From positions 4,963,501 through 5,027,500 of the forward strand of contig NZ_CP110644.1 in assembly GCF_026153515.1 (NCBI RefSeq): 64,000 nt of DNA. The letters are read 5' to 3'. The notes under the pieces were generated by a model that saw only the letters and a program-made list of their open reading frames with translations, had not been told where the DNA came from and made no database searches. The first letter of the stretch is position 1. Every line of letters begins with the position of its first letter. The DNA comes from Pseudomonas sp. KU26590. GTDB taxonomy: Bacteria > Pseudomonadota > Gammaproteobacteria > Pseudomonadales > Pseudomonadaceae. This document shows positions 30,001 to 38,052 of the stretch, piece by piece. The translations under genes and the position numbers were made by a program.

Positions 30001-30729
30001 GTTCTGCTGGATGAGCGCGCGGCGCAATTGCAGCAGCATCAGGCCCAGCACAGTGACAGTGGCGACGCCGAGCAGTTACTCGCGGCGTTGACCGAGGCGC
30101 AGGCGCAATCGGTGGTTCAGGATCAGCTGTGCGCCGACCTGCGTGCCCAGGTCAGCGAAGACAACCGCCGTCGCGAGGCCAGCAGCGCGCTACAAGAACG
30201 CATCACCCACGCGCACGCTGAATATCTGCGCTGGGCCCGGCTCAACGCGCTGATCGGCTCCGCCACCGGCGACACGTTCCGCAAGATCGCCCAGGCCTAC
30301 AACCTTGATCTGCTGGTCCACCACGCCAACGCGCAGCTCAAGCAACTGGTGCGTCGCTATCGCCTGAAGCGCGGCGGCAGCATGCTCGGTCTGCTGGTCA
30401 TGGACACGGAAATGGGCGACGAACTGCGCTCGGTTCACTCGCTCTCGGGCGGGGAAACATTCCTGGTGTCCCTCGCCCTCGCCCTGGGCCTGGCGTCCAT
30501 GGCTTCAAGCACGCTGAAGATTGAATCGCTGTTCATCGACGAAGGCTTCGGCAGCCTCGACCCCGAATCCCTGCAACTGGCCATGGACGCCCTCGACGGG
30601 CTGCAGGCCCAGGGCCGCAAGGTCGGGGTGATCTCCCACGTGCAGGAAATGCACGAGCGAATCCCGGTGCAGATTCAGGTGCGGCGTCAGGGCAATGGCC
30701 TGAGCACCGTCGAGGTCAGCAGCGGCTAA
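27082..30729 (+). CDS. sbcC: SbcCD nuclease, ATPase subunit C
   Basis: Rad50-like SMC ATPase, 1215 aa. Walker A is GPTGAGKSTLLDAL (~39-52). Two long Gln/Ala/Leu-rich coiled-coil arms surround the zinc hook PCPVCGSEEHPYH (~604-616). The ABC signature is LSGGETFLVSLALALGL (~1118-1134) and Walker B is SLFIDEGFGSLDPE (~1149-1162). The hook is intact (C-x2-C). Translationally coupled to sbcD. No intrinsic terminator is obvious before the next gene 101 bp on. Confidence 0.96.
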   Translation: MKILAIRLKNLASLAGPFELDFTAEPLASAGLFAITGPTGAGKSTLLDALCLALFGAIPRLNNIGQSRVPEIDGDISTNDPRNLLRRGTGSGYAEVDFVGIDKRRYRARWEANRARDNATKKLQASRQTLIDLDSEQILSTQNKTEYKTLLEARLGLNFEQFTRAVMLAQSEFSAFLKADDKDRSELLEKLTDTAIYSQLGRRAYSKSKEAEEALKTLQAQAGTLTPMEPAQRAELEQRFNDAQQQLKLEQAQLRQLELKQQWFKELSRLRDSHQAANEQLASAQQTWDAHSADRQQLALLERLAPQRHLFAQRARLQAQLAPLTAAIEAHQLKQTGLDARIAELDSKRLSADSALQQAQEQLANARPALSEAFEQQATLNHLNQELQQLGEQARAAQQASTEGQSTLDQLAEQQRQVEARLQSIAEQLEQSASLTTLSQSWSAYRPRLQQTVQLSARLIQGRAELPQLEKNATLAEQSLGERRSALQALYDDAEVKADAVSHDIERLGQLLQDNRQQHSASDSLDRLWQRHQDVAVRLLDVQTRQQQATERRAQGIAQGLKLKAEHEAAEQALKVTVELLQRQRLARSASVEQLREQLVDQQPCPVCGSEEHPYHQSEALLEALSGHDDGEEARARQTVGQLSEKLAELRAEVAELNNQLKQSKPQQDQLTEQLQTLAPELEAHPLHPRLLEQPEHLRGDWLSERLHQLAQDILSAEQRQTRLLKVQRDAESLQQQVLEAREASQQAMKLLDDQQRHIAVDNQDFEAALQEFEPLLPAESLSQWRESATQSFMQLDNDIAARVEQLDQQKTEQQEHSERAQKLEREQVAQQSRAAEHQKVQAQLEARQQQQQTVQQHLAQTLGEHPSPERWQHALEHAVEQAREAQAAIAHELQAARSELIKLTAELDGEQHRLQALEQELAELERQIAAWRSSHSELDDAALEALLGLSDDSVGGLRQQLQSSEKALEQARVLLDERAAQLQQHQAQHSDSGDAEQLLAALTEAQAQSVVQDQLCADLRAQVSEDNRRREASSALQERITHAHAEYLRWARLNALIGSATGDTFRKIAQAYNLDLLVHHANAQLKQLVRRYRLKRGGSMLGLLVMDTEMGDELRSVHSLSGGETFLVSLALALGLASMASSTLKIESLFIDEGFGSLDPESLQLAMDALDGLQAQGRKVGVISHVQEMHERIPVQIQVRRQGNGLSTVEVSSG

Positions 30730-30830
30730 ACCGTTTTTTCACGACGCACAGACACGCCCGATGGCGTTTCTGTGCAACCCTGTATCCCTTGCGCGACAGT
30801 CGCGCCAAACTCCAAAGAAGGTAAAACCAC

Positions 30831-31340
30831 GTGGCAAACTCAAAAGTATTCTTCGACATCACTGCCAACGACGAGCCAATGGGTCGCATCGTCATGGAAC
30901 TGCACAACGACGTCGTTCCGAAAACCGCTGAAAACTTCCGCGCTCTGTGCACCGGCGAAAAAGGCGACGGCCTCAGCTACAAGGGTTCGTCGTTCCACCG
31001 CGTGATCCAGAACTTCATGCTGCAGGGCGGTGATTTCACCAACCACAACGGCACTGGCGGCAAGTCGATCTACGGCAACAAGTTCGAAGACGAAAACTTC
31101 ACCCTCAAGCACACCGCGCCAGGTGACCTGTCGATGGCCAACGCTGGCCCGAACACCAACGGCAGCCAGTTCTTCATCACCACCATCGTCACCGAATGGC
31201 TGAACGGCAAACACGTCGTCTTCGGCAAAGTCGTTGAAGGCATGGACGTGGTCAAGGCCATCGAAGCCCTGGGTTCGCAATCCGGCCGCACCAGCAAGAA
31301 AGTCGTCATCGCCGACTGCGGCGAACTGACCGAGGCCTGA
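30831..31340 (+). CDS. Cyclophilin-type peptidyl-prolyl isomerase, eukaryote-like
   Basis: 169-aa cytoplasmic cyclophilin with no signal peptide. Catalytic segments are [16 protein letters not shown] (Arg ~57), [16 protein letters not shown] and [14 protein letters not shown]. The loop CTGEKGDG and the ending [13 protein letters not shown] match human CypA-type proteins much more closely than the PpiA/PpiB types of enterobacteria; the Trp associated with cyclosporin binding (TEWLNGK) is present. GTG start at 30831 with AAGAAGG about nine bases upstream. The downstream GST gene begins 2 bp after the stop, so they form an operon. Confidence 0.92.
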   Translation: MANSKVFFDITANDEPMGRIVMELHNDVVPKTAENFRALCTGEKGDGLSYKGSSFHRVIQNFMLQGGDFTNHNGTGGKSIYGNKFEDENFTLKHTAPGDLSMANAGPNTNGSQFFITTIVTEWLNGKHVVFGKVVEGMDVVKAIEALGSQSGRTSKKVVIADCGELTEA

Positions 31341-31342
31341 GT

Positions 31343-31972
31343 ATGACGTCGGCGCCTCATGCTGAACTGACGGCGCCGACGCTCTACTCGTTCCGCCGCT
31401 GCCCCTACGCCATGCGCGCTCGCATGGCGCTGGGGTATTGCGGCGTACCGGTGGCCACGGTGGAGGTCAGCCTCAAAGCCAAACCGGCCGAGATGCTCGA
31501 ACGCTCACCAAAAGGCACGGTGCCTGTGCTGGTGCTGCACGACCGGGTGCTGGAGCAAAGTCTGGACATCATGGGCTGGGCCCTGGCGCAGCATGACCCG
31601 AACGATTGGTCCTTGGCCCACGACGTCGACGGGCAAAGGCAGATCGCCGAGCTGATCGCGGAAAACGACAGCAGCTTCAAGCAGGATCTGGATCACTACA
31701 AATACGCCGTGCGTTATCCCGAATTCACCCAGGAAGAATACCGCCAGCGGGGAGAGAGGTTTTTGCGCCGGCTGAACGAATTACTCGCGTCACGGGACTT
31801 TCTGGTCGCCGATCGACTGACCTTGGGAGACATCGCCATAGCGCCCTTCATACGGCAGTTCTGCGCGGTGGATGCGGACTGGTTCTGGCAAAGCCCCTAC
31901 CCCCACCTGCAACGCTGGTTACAGCGTTTTCTGGCATCCGACCTGTTTATCACTGCGATGGCCAAGCGCTGA
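31343..31972 (+). CDS. Glutathione S-transferase family protein
   Basis: 209 aa. The N-terminal thioredoxin-like domain opens TLYSFRRCPYAMRARMALGY (Cys ~19), like glutaredoxin-type GSTs, then KGTVPVLVLHDRVLEQSLDI, the cis-Pro and Ser substrate-binding motif (E-Q-S). The C-terminal all-alpha domain contains RLTLGDIAIAPFIRQF, the GST N-capping/hydrophobic staple region. Cytoplasmic; substrate unknown. It follows the cyclophilin gene by 2 bp and is likely co-transcribed. Confidence 0.9.
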   Translation: MTSAPHAELTAPTLYSFRRCPYAMRARMALGYCGVPVATVEVSLKAKPAEMLERSPKGTVPVLVLHDRVLEQSLDIMGWALAQHDPNDWSLAHDVDGQRQIAELIAENDSSFKQDLDHYKYAVRYPEFTQEEYRQRGERFLRRLNELLASRDFLVADRLTLGDIAIAPFIRQFCAVDADWFWQSPYPHLQRWLQRFLASDLFITAMAKR

Positions 31973-32007
31973 TTGCAACCGCAATGGTTAATAGCTAAAC
32001 CACTTCG

Positions 32008-32238
32008 CTACACCACTTCCATCTCAAAGATCGGTGAAATCATCTCGCTGTGCCGTGGCGGCGGATGACCGGTGTTGAGCTTTTGCGAGCGCTGCATCTC
32101 CACCGCTTCAGCGACCTCGGTCTTGAACGCCATGCTGCGTGCCACACCGCCCACCGAACCTTCGCCATGGCCGAGCAACGAGCAGCCGTTGTTGATGAGT
32201 GCAAAAAAAACAATCACCCAGAAGTTCGCGCCTTTCAC
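32008..32238 (-). CDS. Small lipoprotein-like hypothetical protein
   Basis: 76 aa. The N-terminus is a short hydrophobic signal-like segment (VIVFFALINNGCSLLG) with a Cys at residue 19 that could be a lipobox, although -3 and -1 positions (N, G) are not ideal. The rest is hydrophilic. The start overlaps the stop of the next upstream minus-strand gene by 4 bp (ATGA), which supports both as real genes. Family not recognised. Confidence 0.5.
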   Translation of the reverse strand: MKGANFWVIVFFALINNGCSLLGHGEGSVGGVARSMAFKTEVAEAVEMQRSQKLNTGHPPPRHSEMISPIFEMEVV

Positions 32239-32426
32239 GACGCACGCCCCTGCGACCTAACAGCCGCGCGATTGAGTTCAACGGAAGCAGTTTGCGCGGA
32301 CATCTGCGACGGTGCATTGAGTTGTGGGTTCGTGCTGATGACGGTAACCACTGCGATGAAAACAACATACAACGCGATGGCGGTATAAGCGCCGTGTTTG
32401 ATTGAGGTGAGGATGGCAGCGGCCAT
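32235..32426 (-). CDS. Small single-pass membrane protein
   Basis: 63 aa from the ATG at 32426, chosen because GGAG sits nine bases before it on the minus strand; an upstream ATG at 32510 gives an implausible polar extension. A single TM helix covers AYTAIALYVVFIAVVTVIS (~13-31), followed by a Ser/Gln/Ala-rich periplasmic tail. Coupled to the lipoprotein-like gene at 32008-32238. I do not recognise the family; the pair looks like a small envelope module. Confidence 0.55.
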   Translation of the reverse strand: MAAAILTSIKHGAYTAIALYVVFIAVVTVISTNPQLNAPSQMSAQTASVELNRAAVRSQGRAS

Positions 32427-32987
32427 GTTTGTAGCTCCGGGACGTGTCTGTTTCAGGCGCCCAGAATGCGTGAAGTTGTGCGGGTTAAAAAACGATGGCT
32501 GGCGATTCAAAACATCGATGGGGTTGATTATTCAGGGAGTTAATCGGGCTCATAGATAACCGCGTTCTCGAAGTTTGCACCAATCCTGTAGGAGTGACCG
32601 GGGTGGCGCTCCACCTTGCTCGCGAACAGGCCGTGCTGAATTGTCCAAAATGGCTCTGTCTGTAATTCGCGTCCTACGTAGTAGTAGGAATATACCTGCC
32701 GTCACTGCAAACTCGCACCATGGTGCGTCATCGCCTTTTTAGCGACGATTCCTCCAATGTTTAAAGCCGTGTTAGTGGCTGAATCGACGCGCCGGGTTGA
32801 CAGGGAGACGTGCATGCGTGTTTCCTTTGGCACGCTGAAACATCTGTAACGAATTTGAGACTGTGACGACGTTTGCGCGTGACGTAAGCGATCATGCAAA
32901 AAAAAGCGTCAGCCCCGGAAAGGCTCGTAACCTGTTGTTGCTGAGCATGGCGGTAGCGTTCTACCCCGTGCCTTCAAGGAGATTTTC
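32427..32987. other. Intergenic stretch upstream of the Rhs locus
   Basis: It contains no supported gene. It holds a partial REP (about 32587-32628, TGTAGGAGTGACCGGGGTGG then GCGCTCCACC) and an inverted repeat TCCTAC-GTAGTA-GTAGGA at 32672-32689 that overlaps a second near-palindrome GTAGGAATATACCTGC. The stretch is AT-richer than the flanking core genes. The promoters of the minus-strand small-gene pair and of the Rhs locus must both lie here. Confidence 0.6.
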
Positions 32988-33137
32988 ATGATGATGGACC
33001 TTGCCGCGTTGCTCTCGCCCCACACCCTGAGCCTGTTCAAGAGTGCTGAGCAAAATCAGAACCGGATCGACTTGCTCGCCAGTTTCAAGATAATGCAAAA
33101 CGCCCAGCACGTGCCCGACGCCAGCGAACAGGAGTAG
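32988..33137 (+). CDS. 49-aa leader protein of the PAAR-Rhs locus
   Basis: Short gene opening ATG ATG ATG, with AAGGAGA ending 5 bp before the first ATG at 32988 and stop TAG at 33135-33137; the PAAR gene starts 5 bp later. The product begins MMMDLAALLSPHTLSLFKSA and continues amphipathic and polar (residues 20-49), with no signal peptide or TM helix. I do not recognise it. It occupies the place where prePAAR-type Rhs loci often carry an Eag chaperone gene, but it is far too small to be one. Confidence 0.6.
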   Translation: MMMDLAALLSPHTLSLFKSAEQNQNRIDLLASFKIMQNAQHVPDASEQE

Positions 33138-33142
33138 CCATC

Positions 33143-33577
33143 ATGTTTGAAGCCGCTCGGTTCGGTGATGAGATATCGCACACCGGTGCCTTGGGGGGAT
33201 TTCTCCTCGGTGCTGCCTTGGGCATTGCGCTTGTAGCCACGGTTGCTATCGCAACCTTCACCTGTGGTTTTGGCGTCGCACTTCTCGCAGGGATGGCAGC
33301 AGGCGTTGGAGGTAGCCTGCTCACTGCTGCGGGAGAAGCCTTGGGTAGTTTATTTTCGTCCCCTTCCGGCACGATCGTGACCGCTTCGCCAAACGTCTTC
33401 GTTAACAGTCGCCAAGCGGCGCATGTCGCCCAAAGTCTAGGCGCATGCAGCAAGCATCCGGGGGCGCCCGCGCAGGTGGCCGAGGGGTCCACCAACGTCT
33501 TCATCAACGGCACAGCGGCGGCGCGCAAAAAAGACAAGCTCACCTGTGGCAGTACCATTTTCCAGCGGCTCGGATAA
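33143..33577 (+). CDS. prePAAR/PAAR N-terminal segment of the Rhs effector (frameshifted)
   Basis: 144 aa. It begins with the prePAAR motif A-A-R-x-x-D-x-x-x-H (AARFGDEISH, residues 4-13), then a hydrophobic region (~17-70), then a PAAR domain (VTASPNVFVNSRQAAHVAQS, later STNVFINGTAAARKKDKLTCG). The frame ends abruptly after CGSTI with an unrelated QRLG tail. Removing one T from the TTTT at 33558-33561 joins CGSTI directly to SSGSDNVFIGGG of the following frame. So this is the head of one PAAR-Rhs protein of ~1414 aa, now split. AGGAG lies ahead of the ATG. Confidence 0.85.
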   Translation: MFEAARFGDEISHTGALGGFLLGAALGIALVATVAIATFTCGFGVALLAGMAAGVGGSLLTAAGEALGSLFSSPSGTIVTASPNVFVNSRQAAHVAQSLGACSKHPGAPAQVAEGSTNVFINGTAAARKKDKLTCGSTIFQRLG

Positions 33578-36500
33578 CGTCTTCATCGGCGGCGGTACCT
33601 ACCGTTATTTACCCGTCGACGACGAAATTCCAGGCTGGTTGCGCACAACCGTTGATGTGTTGATGGCTGTGGCCGGTGCTGCCGGCGGGATTGCCCAACT
33701 GATTAAGCAAGGCACCCAGGCAGGCATGAAAGCGGTCATGCCGTGCGTGATGAAGTTCACCGCAGGCTTTGTGGCGGGTGAAGTCGCCAGCCGATATGTG
33801 GTGGGCCCCGCCATCGAGCGTGCGGTCGGCGGTCATGCAGGCAACCCCGTTGATATGACCACAGGCCGTAAATTCATACCCGATGAAGTTGATTTCAGCC
33901 TGCCCGGCCTGATGCCGATCGAGTGGTCCCGCTTCTATGCCAGCGATCTCGCCGTAGATAGCATTTTGGGCCGTGGCTGGATCCTGCCGTGGGAACAGAG
34001 TCTGCGCCGCACAGGTAGCTTCGTTTACCTCACCGATAATCAGGGTCGAACCGTTCCTTTCGTGAATGTCGAACCGGGCCAGCGGATCTATAACCCCCAC
34101 GAACAGGTTTATCTGGTCTGCACCGAGGGCGGGCATTACCTCCTGCAAACCCTCGACAACATCTTCTTCTACTTCGGCGAAGTTCCGGAAGACAACACGC
34201 CCACGCCGATCCAGCGCATCGAAAACGCACTGGGGCATTTTCTGCATTTCACCTACACCGTCGACGGTTCGCTCACTGACATCAGTGCCACTGGCGGCGT
34301 ACGTGTCCACCTGGATTACGACCATCCATTGGGGCGCCTGACCGACGTCAAACGCGTGGTCGATAATCTTGCCGTTGAAACCCTCGTCCAGTACCGCTAC
34401 GACGACAACGGGCAGCTCACCGAAGTGATCAACCGCAACGGCGACTCAACGCGTCGTTTCAGCTACGCCGAAGGCGTGATGGTCAGTCACAGCAACGCGC
34501 TGGGCCTGAGCTGCAACTACCGCTGGGAAACCCTTGACGGTCAGCCCCGCGTGGTGGAGCACTGGACCAGCGACGGCGAACACTTCCATTTCCGCTACGA
34601 CCTCAAGAATCGGACTTCCTGGGCGGTTGATGTCTTGGGCCGTGAGCTGGAAGTGCACTACAACGAGGATCATCGCGTCGTCGCCAGCCGTGACTACGGT
34701 GGTGAGCGGTACGGGATCGAGATCGACGACAACGGCAACATGACAGGGCTGACGCTGCCCGATGGCAACCGTCTGACGTTCAAGTACGACGAATACGCGC
34801 GTTTGGTTGAAGAGACTGATCCGCTTGGTCGGACCGTCAGCTACAGCTATCACCAGCTGACTACGCTGGTATCGTCGGTTTCTTACCCAGACGGCAGCGT
34901 CTGGAAAGCCCGCTACGATAAAAAAGGTAATCTCATCGCCGAAGTCGATGCACTCGGCCACAAGACCGAGTACCTCAACAGCGAAGACGGCCTGCCGCAC
35001 ACCATCATCGATGCGACCTACAAATCGAAATATCTCTGGTGGAACACGTTCGCTCAGGTCGAGCGGTTTCAGGACTGTTCAGGTAAAAGCACGTTTTACG
35101 CCTACGATGATCGCGCCCATCTTGTCGCCGTCACCGATGCGCTGAATCAGACGACACGACTTGAGCGCAAACCTGATGGCGAAGTTGTGCGCATCGAGCA
35201 CCCGGATGGCACAGCTGAGTCGTTTACCTACAACGCTCTCGGCCAAGTCCTGACGCACACCGATGGCAAGGGTCAGACCACGCGCTTGCTCCGTACTGCA
35301 CGCGGGCTCCCTTCTAGCCGACAGGATGCAAAGGGACAGCGCATTCGCTATGAGTACGACAAAGCGACTCGCCTGACCGCGCTGGTCAACGAGAACAATG
35401 CGGCTTACGAATTTGCTTACGATGTGTCGGATCGACTGATCGAAGAGAAACGCATCGACAACCTCACGCGCCGGTTTAGCTACAACCTGGGTGGGCATCT
35501 GACGCGTGTTGATGAGATCGGCTATGGAGAACGAGCGGAAAGACCGCAACGCAGTACGGAGTTTGAGCGTGATTTGATTGGGCGGCTGCTGGCCAAGGTC
35601 AATCAGGATGCGCGGCAGGACTACAGCTACGACGAAGGCGACCGGCTGCTGTCGATTGAGCGCTTGCCTACAGCGATTGGTAAAAAGCTTGGCATCGGCG
35701 AAGAGAAGCTGGAATTTGTCTACGACCTGCTTGGCCGCCTCACCAAAGAGACCACCCCCCAAGGAACGCTGGCCTACGAGTACGATCCGCTCAGTAACCT
35801 GACCACGCTGACGTTGCCGACTGGCCAGCACCTCAATCATCTGTACTACGGCAGCGGCCACCTGCACCAACTCAACCTGGATGGATTGTTGATCAGCGAC
35901 ATGGAGCGCGATGATCTGCACCGGGAGGTGTATCGAACTCAAGGCAAACTCACCAGTTGCTTTGGTTACGATGCGATGGGGCGTAAGAGCTGGCAGTTCG
36001 CATCGACGATACCTGGCGAAAAGCTCTCGCAGATCCACAACCCCGGCAATAACAGCCTGCTGATCGACCACGCCTACAACCCTATCCACCGCCGCTACCA
36101 ATACGATCCGGCGGGCGAACTGACCCGCACCCTCGACAAGCTGCGCGGTGAGATCAAATACGAATATGAAGCAAACGGTCAGCTGCACAGCCGCGATACC
36201 GGGCGTTTGGTTGATAGCGAAGAGTTCCGGTATGACGCTGCGGCCAATCGGCTCAACTTCAACACCAGCCAGTTCGACCACGTCAAAGACAACCGCATCA
36301 AGCAATGGCGCGATCAGGAATACACCTACGACGCGTGGGGCAACCTGATTGAAAAACGGTCAGGGTTAACCAAGCTGCAGACGTTTACCTACGACTGCGA
36401 AAACCGGCTTGTGCGCTCGGAAACGATGGTCAACAGCCAGGTGCACAGCGTTGGGACGTATCGTTATGACAGCCTGGGTCGGCGGGTTGGGAAGACTTCG

Positions 36501-37388
36501 GAAATAAACGGCAAGACAGAATACAAGCAGTTCCTCTGGCAAGGCCTGCGGATGTTGCGTGAGGAAACCCCAGAGCAGAGCAGCCTCTATATCTACGAGC
36601 CCGGAAGCTATGCGCCGCTAGCCCGGGTCGACCAAAACGAAGGTGAGGCGGAGCAGAGGCTTTACTACTTCCATACCGACCAAATCGGCACGCCGCTTGA
36701 AATGACGGATGTTGACGGCCAGATTGTTTGGCAGGCGACCTACAAGGCGTGGGGCGAGGTCGAGACGCTTGCCGTGAGTGAGGTTGAGCAGAATCTGCGG
36801 TTTCAGGGTCAGTACTTTGACGACGAAACGGGTCTGCACTACAACACATTTAGACATTACGATCCGGAGATTGGACGGTTTATTTCGCAAGACCCAATCG
36901 GTTTAAGTGGCGGTCTCAACCTCTATAAGTATGTTAATAACCCATTAGGATGGATGGACCCACTGGGTCTCGATGCGCTAAGTAAGCTTGCCGAGCGAGG
37001 CTATAACGGAGTTGTACAAAACAGCGCGGGCGGTTTAAATTATGCGGAAAGTAATGCGTTGTTTGCCAAGAATCCAAATGTGAATCCCATCATTTCTATA
37101 GAATACAGTGGTGATTACATTAAAGATTTTGAGTTGGCAAATAAAGAAGCCGGCCTAAATCAAAAAAGTGCCCCGCGCGGCTATGTATGGCACCACCTTG
37201 ATGATTACGATCCAAAGACGAATAGAGGTACGATGCAGCTCGTAGAGCAAGGAGCTCATCAAGGGGTACCTCACAAGGGTGGGGTTGCTCAATACAAGGC
37301 GGCCACTGGAAAAACATATACTTTCCCAGCAAGGCGCTCAAGCTCCCCCAAAAGCTCATCCGGTAAAGTAGGAGGAACATCATGCTAG
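33546..37388 (+). CDS. Rhs-repeat effector with C-terminal WHH-type nuclease tip
   Basis: 1280-aa open frame; the apparent GTG start has no Shine-Dalgarno and is only where the frame opens. Order: second PAAR half (SDNVFIGGG), a second hydrophobic region (~32-90), RHS/YD core repeats (~95-1110, many Y-x-Y-D...G-x-L units) and the Rhs-core boundary QDPIGL then DPLGL (~1138-1142), where self-cleavage occurs in this family. A 138-aa variable tip follows. The tip contains YVWHHLDD...TMQLVEQGAHQGVPHKGG, the WHH subgroup of HNH/EndoVII nucleases, so it is a probable DNase. It overlaps its immunity gene by 7 bp. Delivery by a type VI secretion spike is inferred; no vgrG is in the window. Confidence 0.9.
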   Translation: MAVPFSSGSDNVFIGGGTYRYLPVDDEIPGWLRTTVDVLMAVAGAAGGIAQLIKQGTQAGMKAVMPCVMKFTAGFVAGEVASRYVVGPAIERAVGGHAGNPVDMTTGRKFIPDEVDFSLPGLMPIEWSRFYASDLAVDSILGRGWILPWEQSLRRTGSFVYLTDNQGRTVPFVNVEPGQRIYNPHEQVYLVCTEGGHYLLQTLDNIFFYFGEVPEDNTPTPIQRIENALGHFLHFTYTVDGSLTDISATGGVRVHLDYDHPLGRLTDVKRVVDNLAVETLVQYRYDDNGQLTEVINRNGDSTRRFSYAEGVMVSHSNALGLSCNYRWETLDGQPRVVEHWTSDGEHFHFRYDLKNRTSWAVDVLGRELEVHYNEDHRVVASRDYGGERYGIEIDDNGNMTGLTLPDGNRLTFKYDEYARLVEETDPLGRTVSYSYHQLTTLVSSVSYPDGSVWKARYDKKGNLIAEVDALGHKTEYLNSEDGLPHTIIDATYKSKYLWWNTFAQVERFQDCSGKSTFYAYDDRAHLVAVTDALNQTTRLERKPDGEVVRIEHPDGTAESFTYNALGQVLTHTDGKGQTTRLLRTARGLPSSRQDAKGQRIRYEYDKATRLTALVNENNAAYEFAYDVSDRLIEEKRIDNLTRRFSYNLGGHLTRVDEIGYGERAERPQRSTEFERDLIGRLLAKVNQDARQDYSYDEGDRLLSIERLPTAIGKKLGIGEEKLEFVYDLLGRLTKETTPQGTLAYEYDPLSNLTTLTLPTGQHLNHLYYGSGHLHQLNLDGLLISDMERDDLHREVYRTQGKLTSCFGYDAMGRKSWQFASTIPGEKLSQIHNPGNNSLLIDHAYNPIHRRYQYDPAGELTRTLDKLRGEIKYEYEANGQLHSRDTGRLVDSEEFRYDAAANRLNFNTSQFDHVKDNRIKQWRDQEYTYDAWGNLIEKRSGLTKLQTFTYDCENRLVRSETMVNSQVHSVGTYRYDSLGRRVGKTSEINGKTEYKQFLWQGLRMLREETPEQSSLYIYEPGSYAPLARVDQNEGEAEQRLYYFHTDQIGTPLEMTDVDGQIVWQATYKAWGEVETLAVSEVEQNLRFQGQYFDDETGLHYNTFRHYDPEIGRFISQDPIGLSGGLNLYKYVNNPLGWMDPLGLDALSKLAERGYNGVVQNSAGGLNYAESNALFAKNPNVNPIISIEYSGDYIKDFELANKEAGLNQKSAPRGYVWHHLDDYDPKTNRGTMQLVEQGAHQGVPHKGGVAQYKAATGKTYTFPARRSSSPKSSSGKVGGTSC

Positions 37389-37792
37389 ATTTAGAAGAGT
37401 CATATGGCCAGATCAGCTTCGAGGATTTCATTGGGGTCGAACAGCTTGTTAAAGGTAGCCTTCCTCAAACATTTAAAAAACTCTATCTTCATAACAATGG
37501 AGGATATCCCTTAAAGACAGAATTCGACGGGGACGACTTCTGCTTTTCCATCGGAGGGTTTAACCCAATCAAGTATGGGAATCCATCGATTGAATTGTTG
37601 ATTAAAGATTCCTACCGTGATGATGGCTTGACGCAAGGCCTGGTCCCCTTCGCATATGATGATGGTGGCAATAGCTTCATGCTGTCATTACGGGGGGAGG
37701 ATTATGGAAAGGTGTACTTGTGGCTTCAAGATGAAGAGCGTATGGAGCCGGTCATCTCGTCGTTTGACAGTTTTGTTGCTGCGCTTAAATAA
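37382..37792 (+). CDS. SMI1/KNR4 (SUKH) immunity protein for the WHH nuclease
   Basis: 136-aa cytoplasmic protein with SUKH-superfamily features: LPQTFKKLYLHNNGGYPLK (~28-46), then LVPFAYDDGGNSFMLSL (~86-102) and YLWLQDEERMEPV. The ATG overlaps the Rhs stop (ATGCTAG), and GGAGGA sits inside the last Rhs codons as its ribosome-binding site. SUKH proteins are standard immunity partners of HNH-type polymorphic toxins, so this should neutralise the Rhs tip. It is distinctly AT-richer than the Rhs core. Confidence 0.88.
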   Translation: MLDLEESYGQISFEDFIGVEQLVKGSLPQTFKKLYLHNNGGYPLKTEFDGDDFCFSIGGFNPIKYGNPSIELLIKDSYRDDGLTQGLVPFAYDDGGNSFMLSLRGEDYGKVYLWLQDEERMEPVISSFDSFVAALK

Positions 37793-38052
37793 CGTATCGG
37801 TTGATCTGCCGCTTGACAAGCTCTTCGATCTTGAACACTAAAGCTTAGATCGAATTAGCCGGCAGTCTTAATTTCCATGGATACGCATCTAGCCCTGTTA
37901 GTTGGACCGACCCACCATAATGCTTATGCGGGGCCGGTTTAACTGTAGATGAACCTAAAGCAATGAAAACAGGGTTTGAGTGGTGACTAACAACGCGACA
38001 ATATCCATTTTATTTGAATGCGATTAGATCTCGGTTATGAGGAGCGTCCTAG

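Noticed and set aside
30786..30810. GCGCGAC-A-GTCGCGC palindrome before the cyclophilin gene as an operator
   Set aside because: It is short, GC-only and single; nothing links it to a regulator, so it was not listed as a feature.
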